Source of the DNA: Linanthus parryae
Taxonomy: Eukaryota; Streptophyta; Magnoliopsida; Ericales; Polemoniaceae
Length of the DNA stretch: 64,000 bases
Assembly (NCBI GenBank): GCA_023055425.1
Contig: JALGPY010000034.1
Coordinates: forward strand, 124,001 to 188,000
Direction of reading: 5' to 3'
Shown here piece after piece: positions 1 through 9,099 of the stretch. The notes under the pieces are model-generated. The model was not told where the DNA came from and searched no databases. It was given only the letters and a program-made list of their open reading frames with translations. How positions within the stretch are numbered: the stretch's first letter is position 1; each line of letters opens with the position of its first letter. Made by a program: the position numbers and the translations under genes.

Positions 1-330
1 TGTATAATAAGCACCTTTTTTGTATAAGACTCTTGTTTAATGTTTAATAATATAAGTTCTTGTTGTGGATTATATTGCTTTTGATCTCCGCCACTTCTAT
101 TAAGCATCGCCCTCCCGGTCTTGTCCCGAGCCGGATAAGGGGGTTGTTGCAGTATCTGCTTCTCTCTCACGGACAGATCGATCTTGATCGCCAAATCAGA
201 CATCGTTCTTGGCGGAATCTCGAAACCCTACTCCCGATAGCTTGCTCCACCTCAATCGCGAAACCCTAGCTTTGAGTTCCACCAAAACGTGAAACCCTAG
301 CTCTTGGCTCCACCCTGATCTTGGAACCTG
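1..330. other. no gene; probable copia element leader
   Basis: No supported gene. The stretch contains several near-repeats of the phrase GAAACCCTAGCT. It lies on the internal side of the primer-binding-site complement at 330-342, so it probably belongs to the untranslated leader of a minus-strand copia element that continues out of the window. This is inference from position only. Confidence 0.3.
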
Positions 331-862
331 GCTCTGATACCAGTTTGTTGTAATAGAACTCCTTTTTCAGAGCTCTGTTACCAGTTTGTTATAACCTGGG
401 GGTGTTCGAGCAAGAACGACGAAAGCAAAACAAGAACAAGACGGATATTTAACGTGGTTCACTAACGAATTTGTAACGAACCCGCTAGCTACTCCACGAC
501 CAGAACCAGATATTTTATTGAGAAGAGATAACCCCGATTACAGTGCACGCCGTGGCCGCAACGGCCACGACGGCCACCAAACAGAACACCCACGCACACA
601 CACCCTACCAAAGCTCTCAAAGAGCTACTACTCCAAAACTCGTGTGTGTATCGACTAAAGCAAGTACCAGCTCGTTATATACTAACATGTGAGTGTGTGT
701 GGCGGTGGTTCACATGCTATTTAGGAAATAGCTTGGCCTCCAAGCCAATCAAACTTCCTACTTACAATAGTAATACAACACCTCGAAAATTTCCTTTCCT
801 AAGACTTGCCAATTTGATTCAAAGTCAAACTTTCAATAGTAACCTACCATCTATATACTACA
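331..862 (-). mobile_element. Ty1/copia-like LTR with tRNA-Met primer site, remnant
   Basis: The bases at 330-342 read GGCTCTGATACCA, the reverse complement of the initiator-tRNA-Met primer-binding site used by plant copia and some gypsy elements. An LTR-like sequence starting TGTTG begins three bases later, at 346. The phrase around ATTTAACGTGGTTCACTAA (449-467) resembles a motif common in plant copia LTRs read in this orientation. The far end is set at the ACA at 862 as a best guess. A second, imperfect copy of the primer-site/LTR boundary lies at about 370-395. No gag or pol is visible, so this is a remnant or an element cut by the window edge. Confidence 0.45.
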
Positions 863-2000
863 TCTATTTTTCGTATTTCTTATATTTACTGTTCGCACGA
901 GGATTAAGGAAATAGAGGAAGAGTCCATGTTGCCCTCCCTTATTTACATAATGCCCCCTCTATCCCCTTTCTCCCTCTGCCTCACATTTTTTCCTTTGTT
1001 TTACCAAACAACCTCCACCACCACCATCAGAGAAATCAATTTGAAAAGTTGACGCGACGCTGTTCGGCAATAATTCTGCTTCCTCCGTTTGTCCGTCGAA
1101 GCCTCGCCACCGCCGTCCTTGAAACCCAAACGTCGAAGCCTCACCACTGCTACCGCCGGATACTCCACCTTGCTTGATTCTGCCTGGAAAGAGCAAATCA
1201 TTCTCAAATATGAAGAAATACAAATAGAGAGGGAGGGGAATAAGATTCACCGGGCTTGTGGTGGTTCCCAGCCGTGAGGATGTGCTGGGCGGCAGTGCGG
1301 GGCTGGTAGTTGTAGAGAGTAACTAGAGAGGTAGAACGAGGGAGATGAGACGGTAGAGAGAGATGAAGAGATGATGGAATTTTGGGAGAAGTAAGGAAAT
1401 GAACGGTTGAGAGGAAAATGGGGGTAGTCGGATAGATTTAAGGATGGGGTTAGAAAAATGGTATTTTGGTCAAATAACATTAATAAGGTTACCATTTTGG
1501 AAAAGTGGAAGAAAGAAAGGAAATATCCGTTTTAGACAAGTAGGGAAAAAAGTAACAGATGAAGTACTAAGATCGAGGCGTGGGTAATTTTTATTTTTCT
1601 TGAAATACATTTTTAAAAGACATTTCAGAGAGACATTTTCAACCGTTGGAGTATAGTTTCAGTGAAAATTATCATCAATTAGATGTAAACAGTACAATTT
1701 CCTCAAAACACAAGCATGGGAAACGAAGCTATCCCCGCCCTTTTGTAAGACCACGACATATCTCACCATTTCTCCACGAACAACTCTGCGCGCCGTCTCT
1801 CTATCTCTCCGTTAACACCAAGTTCGCGTTTGAATGTCGAACCCCTTGAATATAGCGTTTGGTTGGGCGACCAACCTTTGATTCAGGGTAGGATTTTATC
1901 AAAATATGTGGGTTGCTTTTGTATGACAATTGTGAGTCAGTAGCATCCCGATTAATTAAATGATGTTCATTGCTATTGCAGTCAAAGCTACAATTCACAA
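863..2000. other. intergenic, no gene recognised
   Basis: The stretch has pyrimidine-rich and simple-sequence patches (for example CCACCACCACC near 1015) and no open frame with a recognisable domain. Short open frames on both strands here are low-complexity. No terminal repeats or tRNA-like motifs were found. Confidence 0.4.
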
Positions 2001-2009
2001 TAATAAGTG

Positions 2010-3309
2010 GAACTTTTGACAGAAAACCCCCTTACAGTATTGACTCGCTGACACTTAGCTATACACAGTATTGGTTTTGTCACAAAACCACCCTGCACTT
2101 TGTAAAAACTAGACATCCAGGTCCAATTAACTAACACTGTTAGCTAGATCGAAAATTCCGTTAAATCAGTAAGGGCAATATAGTATTTTCATACTTTAAA
2201 AAATAGGACAACCATGTCTTTTACCCTTGTTTTTCACCTTTAGTTCTTTTTCTAATTCATTTTCTTCTTCTTTTTCTACTTCCCGACCTCCCTCATCTCT
2301 CTGTTACTCTCTGCAACTCCAATGGCTCTATGAGTCCAAAACCTTATCACCGATAAGACTCCCTTCATCGTCGTCCTCTTCCTCCTCCTCTTGGTCGGTT
2401 TCTTCCTCTTCACTGAAACCAAATCTCGCATGGTCGTCTCCAGCGTCGATGTCGTCAAATCCCGTGATCCTCATTCCCATCCTTCCCCTCTGATGCCACC
2501 TACCCCAACGACGAAAAAGGAGACATAGAAGCCGGTTCCAGATCCTCCGATCTCGATTTCTGCTACACAGGCGCCGTTTCCACGACCTCCTCGAGACCTC
2601 GATGAACACCGGCCAAAATCCGGCGACCCGTCGATTTCCTGTGTTTTGAGGGTCGTTCTTGTGCTTTCCGGGATAGCCTCGACCTCAGGTTCAACATGAG
2701 AGTGATTAATTGGAATTAACTTAATCGGAGGAGTAATTGGACAAAAAGCGAACTAGGGTTCAAACAAAATTTACCCAATTTCGAGCTATAAAGTTGTTGT
2801 TTCCTCAAATTGATTGGGGGGTTATTCTCTGAAGGTGATAGGGAGTATATTGTTGCAGCAGTTTTGGAGGAGAGTAAGAGTTGGATTCTTGTGTGGGTAT
2901 GGTGGTGGTATTTGGATCGCTGGTGGAGGTGGAGGGCGGTGGCTGTGGTTGCGTTGGTGTGGCTGTGGTGGTGGAGGTGGTGGTGGTGATGGTGTAGGGT
3001 CTGTGGCGGTGTTTGATGCGATGTGGGATGGTGGTGGTGGCGGGTGGAGGTGGCAACTGAAGAAGAAGATGATAGAGGGTGGTGGACTGGTGGTTGTGGC
3101 TCTTGGTGGTGAGTGGCAGGAAATGACAACTCTACCCTCACTTATGCTGACATTGCAAACACCAAATCCCAGTCAGCTAACGATGTTATTTAATTGGACC
3201 TAAGTGTCCTACTCTTACAAAGTGCAAGGTGGTTTTGTGACAAAACGAATACTGCGTGTAGCTAAGTGTCAGCGAGACAATACTGCAAGAGAGTTTCGGT
3301 CAAAAGTTC
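2010..3309. mobile_element. Mutator-like element (MULE) 1, 1300 bp
   Basis: Perfect 11-bp ends GAACTTTTGAC...GTCAAAAGTTC continue into imperfect terminal inverted repeats of about 150 bp; compare TCGCTGACACTTAGCTA near 2048 with its inverse near 3260. A 9-bp target duplication TAATAAGTG flanks it exactly (2001-2009 and 3310-3318). Long TIRs with a 9-bp duplication are diagnostic of Mutator-like elements. No transposase is present. The interior is GC-richer, with TGG/CCA-type simple repeats and a possible captured gene fragment, so it may be a Pack-MULE. Confidence 0.9.
2340..2485 (+). pseudogene. possible captured fragment encoding a membrane anchor
   Basis: One plus-strand frame inside MULE 1 reads a short polar lead (NLITDKT), a strongly hydrophobic stretch (PFIVVLFLLLLVGFFLF), then a basic and polar tail (TETKSRMVVSSVDVVKSRD). 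This is the shape of an N-terminal signal anchor of a type II membrane protein such as a Golgi glycosyltransferase. A stop codon lies just upstream at 2331 in this frame and another frame takes over after about 2485, so the fragment is broken. The parent gene was not identified. Pyrimidine-rich DNA can give hydrophobic translations by chance, hence the low confidence. Confidence 0.25.
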
Positions 3310-3395
3310 TAATAAGTGACACATTAATATTAACCCATAAGTACATGGACATAATATTATTCTAAAAAAAAGTACCTAGTCTATATTTAGTTCAA

Positions 3396-4760
3396 GGGTA
3401 AAAGACAAAAACCACCCTCGAGTATGGGGTATATACAAAAACACTCCTCGTGTTCGGGGATATACAAAAACCAACCCTGTCAACTAACGGTGACTAACGG
3501 CAACTAACGGAGGGACAAAAAGACATATGTACCCTCACTTTCACGAAAAAATACATTGCTATATAATCTTTTCTTCTCCCACCCCTTCATTTTTAACCCT
3601 AGCATTTTTTCTTTTTCTCTCCCTCTACTCCTCCTGGATGACGATGAATCCCTCCACACTCTCCTTCGCCCCCTCTTGCTCCCTCTCTCACCTTCACCGA
3701 CCAACCTCCTCTTCTCTCCCCCTGTTTATCTCTCTTAGTAACCACCACCATCGTCATCCCCATCTTCAAAGCTCATATCGAAACAGATTGGAGGCGGTTC
3801 GTGGCTAATGGATTTCGTGGGTGATGGAACTAGGGATGGAGGACTATCCCCCTTAGCAGCGACTAACAGAGCCTCCCAACCGCCGACGTCTTCTTCCTCG
3901 CCGAGTATTGCACTCAAAAATCAGATCCGGTTTTCCTCTTTACTTCTTCTTCTTTTTTCGCATCTTCTCCGAAACCCTTTTCAGGACGGGGATTGTAGTG
4001 GGTGGATCACATCCGCCTACTTCCTCGTGCGAGATTAGATCTGTGTTGAGCCCCAGGGTCACTATTCGGGTGGAATTGAGAGGGTGGTTTAGCTCAAGAC
4101 TGTGTTGGAGGATGGTGACGGAGACGTAGTTGTCGAGATTAGGGGTTTTGATTTGCGAGCAGAGACACACGTGAGGGTTTGGAGCAGGTAGGGCAAACGG
4201 ATCTCATTGAAGGAGTCTCTGGGTCAAACTCAATGGCAAGGGATGGGTTTAGGGTTTGAGAAATGAAGGCTTTGGTTTGGCTAAACAGAGGGTTGCGATA
4301 GGAGAAGACACAGTAGTTTACTGGAATCTGTTGAAATTGACATATTCGTGTTTCGAATTGAAGTGACATTCAGGTAGTACTTGAGAAATTAAGATAGGTA
4401 GTCTGAACCTGTTGTTTGTTTGTTTTTGTTTTGGTTGTGTTGGCGATTTGGTGATGGTGGTGGTTGGGATTTTGTGGTGGCCAAGACATGAAGAACACCA
4501 TGAACATCAACATGAACACCAAGAACATCTAGAACATGAAAACAATAAACAAAAAAATACATATAGGGCAAAATTGTCACAAAAAGACAGATTGCACCCC
4601 TATACTACTTGATTGTAACAGGAGGGTGTTTTTCGTCTAACGTCCATCCACTGACAGGGGTGGTTTTTGTCTCGACATGAGTGATTTTTGTATATCCCCG
4701 AACACGAGGGGTGTTTTTGTATATACCCCATACTCGAGGGGTGGTTTTTGTCTTTTACCC
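3396..4760. mobile_element. Mutator-like element (Pack-MULE) 2, 1365 bp
   Basis: The ends are GGGTAAAAGAC...GTCTTTTACCC inside inverted repeats of roughly 90-140 bp (left arm from 3396, right arm from about 4615). A 9-bp duplication TTAGTTCAA flanks the element (3387-3395 and 4761-4769). No transposase is present. The interior carries a broken DTW-domain gene fragment on the minus strand. The ends match the element at 24408-26009, so the two are one family. The element stops 136 bp upstream of the FB1 start codon. Confidence 0.92.
4020..4369 (-). pseudogene. captured 5' fragment of a DTW-domain gene (tRNA aminocarboxypropyltransferase family)
   Basis: Two overlapping minus-strand frames join into a recognisable DTW-domain start. 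The upstream frame gives RSVCPTCSKPSRV and the next gives CLCSQIKTPNLDNYVSVTIL, then QHSLELNHPLNSTRI. The CxxC...CxC cysteine set and the QHSLE..HPLNSTRI block are the hallmarks of plant DTW proteins, which modify uridine in tRNA. The frame break lies in a short GT repeat and is consistent with loss of two bases. The N-terminal part before the cysteines is Ser/Phe-rich, like an organelle transit peptide. Only the first part of the domain is present and it ends inside MULE 2, so this is a non-functional captured copy. Confidence 0.6.
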
Positions 4761-4896
4761 TTAGTTCAATCCATAATCCTGAAAAACTATAGTACTTGTC
4801 ATAACTTCGTAGTCTAGACTCTAGAGATAGTCCAATTGTCAGCAGCAGTTGCAAATTATTTGAAAATTTGAAACCCTAGCAGCAAGGGTTAGAAGC

Positions 4897-6097
4897 ATGC
4901 AGACGACGAGTATGGATTCCGCTACAACTCTTGGAGGAAATCGTGAAGAAGAAGGCGGAGATATAACAACGCAGAAAGAGTTGCCCGACGATTTGGTAGT
5001 TGAGATCCTCGCCAGACTGCCGGCGAAATCTCTGCTACGGTTCAAATCTGTCTCCAAGCACTGGTACTCTCTTTTCGTCTCTCCCAATTTCATCGCCCTT
5101 CACTCTACACACAGCCAACGGAAGAAAAAGATCCCTCTTGTATTATATTCCTGCAAGAGAAATTATCGCACTCGTAATCTTGAGAAGCCTCTAAAGACTA
5201 CCGTCTCTTTTAGATTCGGTGATGTCAAGGAGAGGCTGATATTATGGGGTTACAATATTAATGTTCGCATCGTGGGTTGTTCAAAGGGAGTAGTTTGCTT
5301 ATCTATGTGGCCACATCCACTGAAGTATGTCTTTTGGAACCCTGCCACTAGACAGGTTAGGGAAATTGGGAACCCTCCATTGGCTTCAACCAATATGACT
5401 CCACCCCTCCCCCTTTTTAAGTTTAGCTCTGGATTTTGCTTGGATCCAGTCACTAATGCTATTAAGGTTGTCCATATTGTATTGAGTCCTACAGAAGAAG
5501 GAGAGAATAGGGCGCAAGTCATTGTGTTTTCTAGTGATACTAATTCGTGGACGGAGAAGGAGAACATTACTGTCCGTTATCCGATCTGGTTGAGTGGTTT
5601 CCGTACTCGCATTATAGATACTACTAGTGTGGATGGGTACATGCTCTGGCATATAGCTATCCGTCGGCCAACCACGAGTTCCGAGGTAGAAGACATGTAC
5701 ATTTTGAGTTATGACATGAATGAGGAGGTTTTTAAAAGGATTGAAATACCGTTCCGGCGTGACCTGTTCGTCCATCTTGCTGCTTACGGCGGATCTCTTG
5801 CTGTATTTGTCGGAGAGCGGATTGGTTCAGATGTTGATGTATGGGTGTTGAATGATTGTAGCGGTGCCAATCAGTCATGGTCTAAGCTTCTGACTTTCAG
5901 ACCATCCGTTAAGGCTGCTTCTTTTGTAGGATTTTTCAGGAAAGATAATGTTGATTTGATACTCTTCCGTAAGGATCCAGACTGGTCTTTGCACTTGTAT
6001 GATCCAGAGAACGGGGAGACCAAGGAGTTCCGAAAAAGACCCTACGGAATGCATACCTTCCTGTATAGTGAGGGTCTTGCATCACTTGATCTACCAG
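4897..6097 (+). CDS. FB1: F-box protein with F-box-associated domain (CPR1/CPR30-like), exon 1
   Basis: A predicted substrate receptor of an SCF ubiquitin ligase. The F-box spans residues 29-69 (LPDDLVVEILARLPAKSLL, then the SVSKHWYSL signature) and should bind a SKP1/ASK adaptor. The rest, about 330 residues, is an FBA domain with the usual landmarks: NPATRQVREIG, GFCLDPVTNAIKVV, TNSWTEKENI, VDGYMLWHIAI, MYILSYDMN, LAAYGGSLAVF and VDVWVLND. About 400 residues is normal for this family. Two start codons are possible, 4897 and 4912; the second aligns with the only Met kept in FB2 and FB4. The conserved protein ends at a perfect splice donor, CAG|GTAAAC at 6098. Unlike FB4 and FB5 there is no stop just before it. 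Without splicing the frame runs on to a stop at 6246 (449 residues). A Pack-MULE lies 136 bp upstream. The substrate is unknown. Confidence 0.88.
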
Positions 6098-7084
6098 GTA
6101 AACGACAATATTTTCTGTCAAGATTGTTCTGTTTTTTCACATGCAGTTTTACTTGTGCTTTTCATAGAAATGTAATTGAATATGGATACAAGAAAAGCGT
6201 GATTTGTGCAATGACACACAAGTCAAATCCACTTCCACCAAGGTAACTTATGTGAAAATTATGGTGCACATTGAACCAAATAGGCACGATAATTAATAAC
6301 TATTGTTGGGTTAACTAGAAAATGAAGATTATAATCAACATTTAAAAGGTCCATCCCTTATTCATAAGATCTAAATGGTCACTATTGTATTTGCTTGAGT
6401 AGGAAAATTGGTAGAAAAACTATTGGGACATAAGCAGGAATACAAAGCCACCACCATACTTGATTTCTCAGAATATCTAAAGGGAAAGATATCAATCCTT
6501 ATATGAATTCTGCATAACTATCTCAGATTCTCTGATGAGATCGCTGAAAACCTGAATCTTAACTGATCAGTTTCTTGGCGGTCAGTTCAACTATCAACTG
6601 CATAGACCAATGGTTAGTGGTTCTGTGAATTTATATTGTCAGGAATCAATGGTTAGCTTGAACTTGCACTTGCCGTTGGATCCTTTATGTCAGCTGACTA
6701 CTGCGTGGTCCACTTCTTTAATTTCGTATGAGCTACCTATTCAACTTCAGGGAGCATTTTTGTCAGGCTCTTAGGACCAAACAAATTGAGAACAATGTTT
6801 TTAGGTAGTTGTACATGAATCCATTCAAGGAACCCACATTTTGCTTTCCAAATATCTTTGTGAAGGTATCTCGACACCAGCTCTAGATTAAACTGTACCT
6901 CCTGCTGTAAGATAAATAGCTAAAGTCTGGGTCTGTGGATATAATAACTGGCCGGCCCACCAGATTTGTCGGCATTATAGAACCATATCTTGTAATTGAC
7001 GACAGACTTGTTAGAATCTAGAAGTGAATAATGACATGATAATATGATAATGATAACTAATAGCAATGGCTACGCGAATATTAC

Positions 7085-7253
7085 CTTTTCAATCTTTTTC
7101 TAATGAATGAAGCAATGGTAGAGGTTCTGTTGGGGGTGAAGAACTGGATAGTCTCACCTACGAGTGGGAACTCTATTGGACCTGGAGGGAGTTCTCCATT
7201 GCATTTGGAATTTCTCCATCTGTAAACCCAGCGCGTGATGCTTATTACAACCA

Positions 7254-7270
<17 letters not shown>
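7085..7270 (-). pseudogene. solitary exon-1 fragment of a CYP87-like cytochrome P450, copy 1
   Basis: The minus strand encodes VISITRWVYRWRNSKCNGEL, then PPGPIEFPLVGETIQFFTPN and a basic end FIRKRLKR, followed at once by a splice donor GTAA (7084-7081). This is the N-terminal membrane anchor, the proline hinge (PPGP..FPLVGET) and the first exon boundary of CYP87-type P450s. The rest of the P450 (oxygen-binding helix, ExxR, heme Cys motif) is absent downstream on this strand (7080-6250). The leading hydrophobic residues come from a CA microsatellite that reads as alternating Cys-Val. A relic fragment carried along by duplication, not a working gene. Confidence 0.7.

Positions 7271-7284
<14 letters not shown>
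7257..7284. repeat. (AC)n microsatellite
   Basis: About 14 AC units directly beside the P450 exon fragment. The equivalent place in unit 2 (18361-18380) has only a short A-rich run, so the repeat expanded after duplication. Confidence 0.9.
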
Positions 7285-7287
<3 letters not shown>

Positions 7288-7979
7288 GCAAATGGCCCTG
7301 TAAAACAGGGAGAGATTTTTTATTGAAAAAAGGACTATAATGCTCTATGCTTTTCCCTGGTAAAGGAAGTATGATTTTTGAGAGGAGAATGTTGTGTGGT
7401 GTATTTAGGAGGAGAAGAGGATGATAGGAGCCTCGAAGATATAAAACTAAAAGAGAGTGAAATTTATTGATATTGAAATGATAATCCTGGATTTCGAGAG
7501 CCTGGTATCTCCCACAGAAATTCGAGAGCCTGATCTCTCCCAAAGTCAAATGACTACCAGGTTCAATGTGTCTAACACATAAAACTGGCACCTATTTATT
7601 CTAATCATTCTCTTTGCATATAGAAATTATAATCTGATTCGATACTAACCAAATCAGGACCTAAATTAACATTAATCAAAATTAATAACAAAATCAGAAT
7701 TTATAATCAAGCAATAATAACAATGAAGAGAGTAGAGAGCTGGGATGTATCTGATTATCCACAATAAGGACACTTAAATAGGCAAGGAGGAATTCGCCAT
7801 TTAGTTTGAAAATTAATATTAAGTTGTCACATTAGTTATCTTGAATTTGGTTGCTCAAAAAGCTGTACTCGAATTTGGAGATTCGAAACTAGATGAGTAG
7901 AGAGTCCAATATCTTTTGTCAACGGCATTTATAAAATCGTGTAAAAGCTTAACATAATGATGAAGCTTACATGATGTTT

Positions 7980-7980
7980 C

Positions 7981-8019
<39 letters not shown>
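7980..8019. repeat. compound (CT)n(CA)n microsatellite
   Basis: A run of CT units passes directly into CA units. The paralogous site in unit 2 is at 19051-19103, with a longer CT block. It lies inside the putative FB1 intron. Confidence 0.9.
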
Positions 8020-8269
8020 TTATCCCTAGCCTGATGATTCTCTTTTTCACAAAATGGATAAAAATGGAAGAGGAAAAAAAGTTCTGATTGTACAACTACA
8101 GAAAAAGCCTCATGAAATACCTCAATATTCTTGCATCCAAAGTTATGAGGAAACCAACTTGACATCAGATAATTGTCTAACAAATGGAAATGTGGATTAC
8201 TCATGATTAATAAATTAGTTAGGGAAGGGCAGCTTGTATGTGGCAGTTCAACTATTTCTTAGCTTGCAG

Positions 8270-8286
8270 TGATGAAAATGTTTTAA
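8270..8286 (+). other. possible tiny last coding exon of FB1
   Basis: If the donor at 6098 is joined to the acceptor ending at 8269, the split codon is completed and the protein ends with VMKMF and a TAA stop at 8284-8286. The same five residues and stop would result in FB2 (19356-19372). The hAT-like element begins two bases after this stop. There is no transcript evidence, so this is only a conserved possibility. Confidence 0.28.
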
Positions 8287-8287
8287 T

Positions 8288-9091
8288 CTAAGAAGCACGG
8301 AGACGGATACGGGTGTCGGATACGATTCGGGATCGGACACGGAATACGCTATTTTCTAAAAAATTGAGGATATGACACGGCAATGATACATCTATTATAT
8401 ATATGTATATATATTATATATACACCCTACTTATTGAATTACAATAAAAACATTGCTTTCATTTTCATCAATATTCGTTACAGTCATAGCTGCACTATAA
8501 TCTCTTAAGAACAAGATCAGAAGAAAATTTCTCATTTGACAAAAGGCTGAACTTAGAAGTTAAGAATGCCTCTCAACTGGTAAGGAGATGGGGGCGAGAG
8601 ATACCCCAGTTCACAAGAAGGGCGGATAAAGGAGAGGGGGAGAGAGACACCCTAGTACAGGAGGAGGGGAGAGAAAGACAGAGAGCACTGGTTCGTAGTT
8701 GCTGCTGTGTCCCTTTGATTGCAGAGAGTTTGCTGTGTCCTTTCAATTCGAGAGAGTTTGACAGAAGTGAATAGGTAAATTATGTGGTTGAAAAGGAATC
8801 CACATACCACATCAACTACTTAACTGCATATTAGACATTAATTTTTACGGTATTTCATCTAACGTTCAAAGTTTTAAAACTTCTACAAAAGACACCCACA
8901 TAAATTTTTAAAAATTACAATACAGCCGTATCACATCCGTGTCCCAGCCGTATCCCATCCGTGTTCGGCCATTGTAAAACTTCTACAAAAGACACCCACA
9001 TAAATTTTTAAAAATTACAATTACAATACAGCCGTATCCAATCCGTATCCACATGTTACGGCTCCATTTTTGAAGTATCCGTGCTTCCTAG
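8288..9091. mobile_element. non-autonomous hAT-like element 1, 804 bp
   Basis: The inverted ends are CTAAGAAGCACGG...CCGTGCTTCCTAG. The 8-bp target duplication GTTTTAAT is exact (8280-8287 and 9092-9099). The paralogous unit 2 has the uninterrupted empty site at 19364-19371, which confirms the insertion. Sub-terminal GGATACGG-type repeats and an internal direct repeat of about 100 bp (near 8874 and 8974) are visible. No transposase frame is present. The 8-bp duplication points to the hAT superfamily. Confidence 0.9.
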
Positions 9092-9099
9092 GTTTTAAT

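Larger units (their letters stand above)
6098..8269 (+). other. putative FB1 intron / 3' flank
   Basis: The stretch starts with the donor GTAAAC at 6098 and can end at an acceptor-like TTAGCTTGCAG at 8259-8269. The same donor and acceptor sequences are kept in unit 2 (17445 and 19345-19355) and unit 4 (46449 and 47085-47095), which suggests a conserved intron. It contains an antisense P450 exon fragment and two microsatellites. Splicing is inferred from conservation only. Confidence 0.4.

Noticed and set aside
2716..3203. Overlapping open frames rich in His, Ser/Thr or Gly/Trp on both strands inside MULE 1
   Set aside because: They are translations of TGG/CCA simple repeats, read in several frames at once, with no domain.
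7081..7591. Possible intact P450 or other gene on the minus strand
   Set aside because: Only the first P450 exon is recognisable; the Cys-Val run is a CA microsatellite and no heme-binding exon follows.
7980..8019. Regular short repeats considered as a CRISPR-like array
   Set aside because: Simple dinucleotide microsatellite without spacers, in a plant nuclear genome.
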